Shown here: positions 58,701 to 64,000 of the stretch, piece by piece | How positions within the stretch are numbered: the first letter of the stretch is position 1 | Layout of the letters: the number at the start of each line of letters is the position of its first letter | Source: Brachypodium distachyon | Lineage: Eukaryota > Streptophyta > Magnoliopsida > Poales > Poaceae | NCBI RefSeq assembly: GCF_000005505.3 | Contig: NC_016134.3 | Coordinates: 18,830,624 to 18,894,623, forward strand | Reading direction: 5' to 3' | Length of the DNA: 64,000 nucleotides | Position numbers and translations under genes: made by a program | Notes under the pieces: generated by a model | What the model was told of the DNA's origin: nothing | The model's database searches: none | What the model saw: only the letters and a program-made list of their open reading frames with translations

Positions 58701-60380
58701 ATAATTATGTGGACGAAAATATGAAAGAAAATGTTCTATATTTGCCCACGTTTTCATCTCTCATTATGGTGGCTTCAACGTTCTGAAATCAACCGTTGCG
58801 GCGCCATCTTTAATCCTCACACGCTTGCTGTTTTCATCTTCATGCGTGATCATGCTCCAATGCTTGTCCCTCTCATCCATGCTAGGTCCATCATTCCTAA
58901 GTGTGACAAACACATCTGATTTAAGCAGCATCATATTCTCATGTATGTGAAGAATCGTTTCAAGAAACTAAAATATCTGATAATTAAGTTGGCGTGCGCG
59001 AACTCTTGTAATAGGTCCTTGTAATGTGACTGTAGATGCTGCGGGTGTATCAACACGTGGGATGTCCTCGCGAAGGCTGATCTACGCAGTGAAACGAAAT
59101 TAGTTACTGCTGCCGTTAGTTTCTTTTGGACTCCAGTAGTATAACTCTGCTGTTCACGCTGCCAGCAAATAAAGATCCTATTCTTCTGCGGTGACTGCAA
59201 AAGCTTTCCGCTGGTGCTTCTCCGCTTCCGTTTTGCAGCTTTTCGCCTTCAGTTTCTTCGCTGCTTCGGTTTTTCAGTTCGTGGTCGCCCTGTGAACTTC
59301 CACTGCCTCTGCCTGCGGGGATTAAAGATACGTGTATTACTCCGGATTTTCTCAGTTTAGCGTGGCGTGCAGGGTGCAGCAGCCTTGGGGATGGGAGTAT
59401 GGGAGACATACGGGGATTGCTACTTCACTTAAAGAGCCTGGGCCAAAAAGTTAATGGTCGGCCGGAATGGGCTTCACTTGTCAGCTCATAACCTAATCTC
59501 AATATATTATACTTCGTATTAGTTTAAGTGTTCACCCGATATTGCATGATTCATTGTATTATTTTTATTTTTATTCTATCAGTTATAAGGTGACACGAGG
59601 ACGATAGGCTTGAGGAGTGTTCTTTCCTAACTTGTTGTCAATTTGATTTGTAATAACTGAGATCTGATCGCTATGTGTGATTTTCATAATACTATGGATG
59701 TGTGCATCGATGAAGCAGATGCCGAAGAAACATCATCTTTTTTAAAAAAAAAATACTTCCTGCGGTAGAAACTACTTGTCGCAGAGAGAGTGGTAGATTT
59801 GGAGGCCCAATTTTTTTAAATCAGGAATATTAGATTGGACTTGGGTCGCAGAAAGCCTCTAACATTGTTCTTGCCTTCTTGGTCAACTAAAAAAAAGCCT
59901 CTAACATTGTTTCTACATCTAAAAGAAACATTGTTTCTTTTTTCTGCTTTTCGAATATGATATCCAAATTGTTTTTGAACGGGCGTTCAAATTGCGAACA
60001 TTCTTACCGTTGGATTTATCTCGAGATTATATTTCAATACCATATTATATTGTTTTCATGAAAAACATTATAATTTTTGTCATGTCTTGATTACTATGAT
60101 TGTCAGACTCAACGTGGGGCGCATGTTACCAGGCATGTCTTACCATGTGGCGCCGAGCATGCATGCAAAATCCACCAAATTCTTTCCATTAAATTTTTTA
60201 ACATCATTTATTTGCTAAACCGTGCACCCCATTGACTACGTTTTCAAGGTTAGATTAAACGTGTGGAGATCTATAAACCTATATCTCATGTTGATAAGTT
60301 TTGGTGACTAGTGACAAAGTTGGGACTTCGATAATGTCCATATTGATGGACTTATATTTAGGAAAGATTTTGAGTGTCTA
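58701..60380. other. intergenic DNA, no supported gene
   Basis: A minus-strand frame at 59116-59409 (MSPILPSPRLLHPARHAKLR) has no recognised family. AAAGCCTCTAACATTGTT is duplicated at about 59853 and 59894. Otherwise featureless. Confidence 0.4.
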
Positions 60381-60800
60381 TGTTGGCGAACTCGTCGGCT
60401 AAGAAAGACACAGAGAACACGATTTACCCAGGTTCAGGGCCTCGAAAGGTAATACCCCTACGTCCTGTTTGTCTGATTTGGTATTGATGAGTCGATTACA
60501 GAGGTTTGCCGCGGAGGCTAGATGAACATATTCGATCTGGCGAGTGCGTCTAGGCAGCTTCTATCTAGGTTGGTTCTCCTTGGCTCCCCCTCCTGTTCCT
60601 TTATATATGCAGAAACCTAGGTCTCAGGTAGATTGCAAGTCGGTTACAATGAAGAGATATATTGTAATTAAGCTTTCTTATCTTGAGTCATAAGATTTGA
60701 CGTATGGACTTCCGGAGTCAAAATAGGCTTTCTTGTGGGCCCCAGCTGGTCCGTAATGGGTATACTCGAGTCGAGTACGTGGTTAGTCATAACCACGTGA
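60381..60800 (-). mobile_element. truncated Gypsy LTR
   Basis: It starts TGTTGGCGAACTCGTCGG and contains GATTTACCCAGGTTCAGGGC and CCCCTACGTCCTG, the same block arrangement as in the LTRs of elements A and B but from another family. TATATATGCAG near 60602 could be its promoter. The right limit and target duplication are not clear. Confidence 0.55.
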
Positions 60801-61534
60801 ACTAGCTTTTATTCATCACAAGTTATGAGGTTATTATCACTTGTTTATCAAATTATTACCACATGGTTAGCATGTCAATATAATTTGATTATCAGGTTAC
60901 AGTCACTTGTTTACCAGTTCGTTGAGCATTAACGTGCACATATCTAAAGATTTGGATCATTTCGTTTCTATGATCTGATAACATTTCTTACTTGTTGAAA
61001 GACTTTCATGATCATTTTTGAATTTGCAAAACACCGCAATGTCTAAATACATGTTTTCTTATACTTGGTAGCCATATAGTATTAATGAACTGATTATTAA
61101 TATGGTAATCATTCACAACAAACATGGTGATGATATTTTAATCTGGTAACCGATGGCCTAAAAAAAATCGTCAAAACATAGTAAACTCTAGTCATGTTTC
61201 GAAGTACTCGTCGAGACGAACTCAATCTTGAAAATGAATCTTTGATCGGAATAATGGTTTAGAAGATAAATTATTTTGAAATTTTGAATTATTAATTAAT
61301 GTTGTGAGGTCCAATATCTTGTGCATGTCTGCCGATTAGATTCACCGATGATTGTTGTCGTGCCTTGTTTGATAATCTTTGACCAGCGTAAAGGAGGGTA
61401 TTAATAGCCTCTGATAGACAAGTAATCAATAACAAAACTTTCTTAGGTTCTCAAACTCTCAAAGTTACGCCAATCGTATTTTCACATCGTAGAAACTTGA
61501 AGTGATCAAATTCAGCAACCTGCATCTATACTTA
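60801..61534. other. AT-rich spacer, no gene seen
   Basis: Contains loosely repeated GGTTA/ATCACTTGTTTA phrases around 60820-60920 but no gene or recognisable transposon end. Confidence 0.4.
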
Positions 61535-61615
61535 CTCCCTCCGTCCGGAAATAAATAACGTTGATTTGTATAAAATCTATACAAATCCACGTCACTTATT
61601 TCTAGAAGGAGGGAG
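61535..61615. mobile_element. Stowaway-type MITE
   Basis: An 81-bp inverted repeat, CTCCCTCCGTCCGGAAATAA...TTATTTCTAGAAGGAGGGAG, flanked by TA at 61533-61534 and 61616-61617. Confidence 0.93.
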
Positions 61616-61995
61616 TATATGAGAGTAAGTAGTCTCGTGGTAAACTTTTATTTACCGCTGCCGGTGGGTTTTCCGCCGTCAGATTCGCCTGGAGATTCGT
61701 GCCTCAGCAGAGAAGTTCACGTGGGGTAACAAGGGTACAAGACGTCTAGGGCGAACCTCAGAGCAAGATCCAACGGTAAAAAAGCAAACCGGTACACACC
61801 GATGCCGGTAAATAAACCGTGTTCTTAGCCTCGGTCAATCTCTCAGACTCTCACAGTTACGTTACTAGACTTCGACACAATGCACAATAATAACAGGAAA
61901 TGCCACCTTCTCGATAGAATTTTTTTAACTCTCACCGAAGCCATGGCTAAAGGGCGCGTTCGATCGGATGACGCAAGCGTGTGTTAAACACGTAA
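61616..61995. other. spacer, no gene seen
   Basis: Mixed-composition DNA between two transposons. No coding or RNA signal is recognised. Confidence 0.4.
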
Positions 61996-63050
61996 GGCCC
62001 TGTTTGGTACCCGTGATTTCCAGGGGTTTTCAGTGTTTAATCCCGGCCCAGGCTAGAAACACCAGAAAACTCTACCGTGCCGTTTGGCAGGCCGGTCTCG
62101 GTGTGGCTAAAACCAAAGAAAACATCGTGGGACACGTCGGGTCGGGGAAAACCCGAGACACGAGTCGGCCTTGCGTTTCTGCCGGCGCCGCCGACGCGTT
62201 GCCCGCCTCTGTGCCGCGGACGCCAGACTCCGCGTCCGCCGTCCCCTGCCTCCGCCCGCCTCCGCGTTACCGTCGCCTGCCTGCACGTCGTCTCTGAACG
62301 CCTCTGCGCCGTCGACCTCCTCCCCTCCACGTGGCCATCGGCCTCCTCCCATCCGTGCGGCGATCGAACTCCTCCATCTCCGCTGTCGGCCTCAGCGGTA
62401 GCGACCTCGACGCCACCAGTATGCCTCCCCCCTCCCTCTGTGTCTTCGACCCTACTCCACGTTGCTGTTGGCCTCGTATGTTTAACCCAATGAAACAGAG
62501 CAGAGGACGCCGCTGCTGACTACTTTTCCGGCCGGATGCAGGCTGGCTTTCTCACCGGTGAGTCTCCTTTCTCATTTCTCTCCTCAGTAGCAGTTCAATT
62601 TTTGAATCATCGAAGTTTCTTGTTCTGGTAGAGGTTTGGTTTGGTAGAGCCTGATAAGTTGGGGAAATGTGGATTGAGCTGCCGTGTGGAGATGGCTTCT
62701 GCCTAGATGATAATTTGACTGTGCTCGAACTCCACTTTGATTGTGTTGACAGTTGCACAATTTCTGTATAATTCTATATAATTCTTTGGTCATTCGCATG
62801 CAAAAAAATAATTCTTTGGTCATTCGTATTGTTTTGATGACACTCAAGTCTCAGAAATGCGCTACAAGCATTTTGAAGAGAAAACACTCGTTTAGACCTG
62901 TGTGCCAAATGCCACAAGTGTTTTAGTTATCAAGTGTTTCAACCAATACAAGTGTTTCCAAGGGTTTTGGGTGAATCACGTGTTTTCACCTGAAACACTA
63001 GTGGATAAAACTCTGAATCCCTAAAAAAACCTGTGTGCCAAACAGGGCCA
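61996..63050. mobile_element. 1.05 kb terminal-inverted-repeat transposon with GC-rich cargo
   Basis: The ends are AGGCCCTGTTTGGTAC on the left and GTGCCAAACAGGGCCA on the right, a terminal inverted repeat of about 15 bases. GTA lies on both sides (61993-61995 and 63051-63053), a possible 3-bp target duplication. The inner left part (62150-62540) is GC-rich and looks like leader or first-exon sequence of a host gene. The right part is AT-rich and repeats AAGTGTTT-type motifs. No transposase is encoded. The superfamily is uncertain: the TIR resembles common grass GGCCCTGTTTGG elements. Confidence 0.7.
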
Positions 63051-63265
63051 GTACAAATATCCTCCAGCATCAGACACATAACAAGACGAATCTCAAAGCT
63101 AGTATCCCGATTCCCCGATAACAAATCCCGAAACTCTTTCTCCAAACGATCCGTGCTCTGGGCATCAGCGGCGCCCCTCCCTTTTGCCTTGCTCCCCGCT
63201 GCTCACCCGACCGAGAACGACAAGCATGCCCTTGGGCGTCTCTGCTCCTCGCCCTTGCCGGCACA

Positions 63266-63969
63266 CACTACTACAGAAAACCTCATCCGTGATCCCTCTT
63301 AAGTGGCGGTTAAAACGGACCAAAAAACATACCGTCACTGGAAGCCTCTCGAGGTATCAACGAGCGTCACCAATGGCGGTGAATATTGTCCCGAAACAAG
63401 TCACCGCGTCAGTGGCGGTGTTTGTCACCTCCACTGGAAAAGCCAATGGAAACCCTAACAACCACCAGTGGCGGCCGTAAAAAAAAAACGCCACTGGTAG
63501 ACCACCCGATACATGATGGTACTACTCAATCTCAGTGACCTTTCTTGAACCCTTTAAGCACCGCCCGATCTTTAGTTTAGTACTCAACCCGAACGGGGAA
63601 CGCACTGAGCACTGAGTAGTAACCACCGATAAGTGGGGTGGCGAAATTCTTTTTATGCTGGTCGGAACTCGTGTAAACTAGCGAGTTGGGACTAAAGCGG
63701 GAAAACAGGTGGGCGATCTACAGTGGCGGGTCCCAAGTTACCCGCCACTGCTGAGGCCTCGAGTGACGGTTTATTTTTCCGCCCGCTGCTGGAGGTCACC
63801 AATGGCGGTTTATCCGTACACCTGTCACTGGTGAGCTTCCTATATATAACTACTGTGCGAGCCTGAAGCTGTTTGAGCTCGTGCGTCTGTCTTGGACCAG
63901 CTGCGGCTCTGCTCCTCACCGGCGGCGAAGCTCTACCAAAATTGATGGCGGCGGCTCCAAGGTAGCTCT
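63266..63969 (+). mobile_element. left end of a CACTA element
   Basis: Starts CACTACTACAGAAAACC, followed by many short subterminal repeats AGTGGCGG / CCACTGG / CCAATGGCGG in both orientations to about 63830. It is a different CACTA family from the one at 7-10.6 kb. A TATATATAAC box is near 63840. The element is interrupted at 63970 by a Copia LTR and continues outside the window. Confidence 0.75.
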
Positions 63970-64000
63970 TGTTGGGAATATGCCCTAGAGGCAATCATGT
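63970..64000 (+). mobile_element. start of a BARE/Angela-like Copia LTR (E3), cut by the window end
   Basis: The last 31 bases, beginning TGTTGGGAATATGCCCTAGA, match the reverse complement of the right ends of solo LTRs E1 and E2. It is a third copy of that family, in plus orientation. Confidence 0.8.

Overview
The window is plant nuclear DNA from a grass, most likely a pooid (cool-season) grass. The evidence is Stowaway-type MITEs with CTCCCTCCG ends, BARE/Angela-like Copia LTRs carrying the ATGCCCTAGAGGCAAT signature, CACTA elements, Tat-lineage Ty3/Gypsy elements and an ICE/SCRM-type bHLH gene with grass-type protein sequence. The species cannot be named from the sequence alone. Only one gene looks intact; most of the window is nested transposable elements and broken gene pieces.

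Layout. 1-2.7 kb: low-complexity DNA and a small DNA transposon carrying a broken ORF. 2.7-6.6 kb: a same-strand string of exon-like fragments from unrelated host genes (UDP-arabinose 4-epimerase, a metal tolerance protein, a clathrin assembly/AP180-like protein and unidentified pieces), several with splice sites still visible. 7.0-10.65 kb: a non-autonomous CACTA element. 10.65-27.18 kb: Tat-type Gypsy element A on the minus strand. Its 3' LTR is missing and its gag is split by a 4.66 kb giant solo LTR (C, 19900-24557). 27.20-45.75 kb: a second element of the same family (B), with both LTRs and a 5-bp target duplication. It is interrupted by a Copia solo LTR (29552-30905) and by a second giant solo LTR (D, 35259-41430), which itself carries another Copia solo LTR (38762-40089). 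45.75-47.3 kb: a Helitron-like end and a LINE remnant. 48.45-51.29 kb: the ICE/SCRM-like gene on the minus strand, four exons, 511 codons, apparently intact. 51.98-55.6 kb: upstream of that gene, a 577-bp-period tandem duplication, further dispersed copies and a long hairpin. 56-64 kb: largely gene-free DNA with a truncated Gypsy LTR, a Stowaway MITE, a 1.05 kb inverted-repeat transposon, a CACTA end and the start of another Copia LTR at the window edge.

How the parts relate. In elements A and B, gag-pol lies on the minus strand. A separate, intron-containing extra gene with a Transposase_28 (putative gypsy type transposon) domain and a coiled coil lies on the plus strand, with its own TATA box, converging on pol. 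Between the two 3' ends, both copies hold two tandem ~89-nt foldbacks. Their stems are kept between copies, including one compensatory base-pair change. Comparing A with B also shows that nearly all stop codons in the extra gene are Gln CAG to TAG changes, as expected from deamination of methylated CHG sites. These features, together with the giant solo LTRs and the captured-gene mosaic, are the parts most worth following up.
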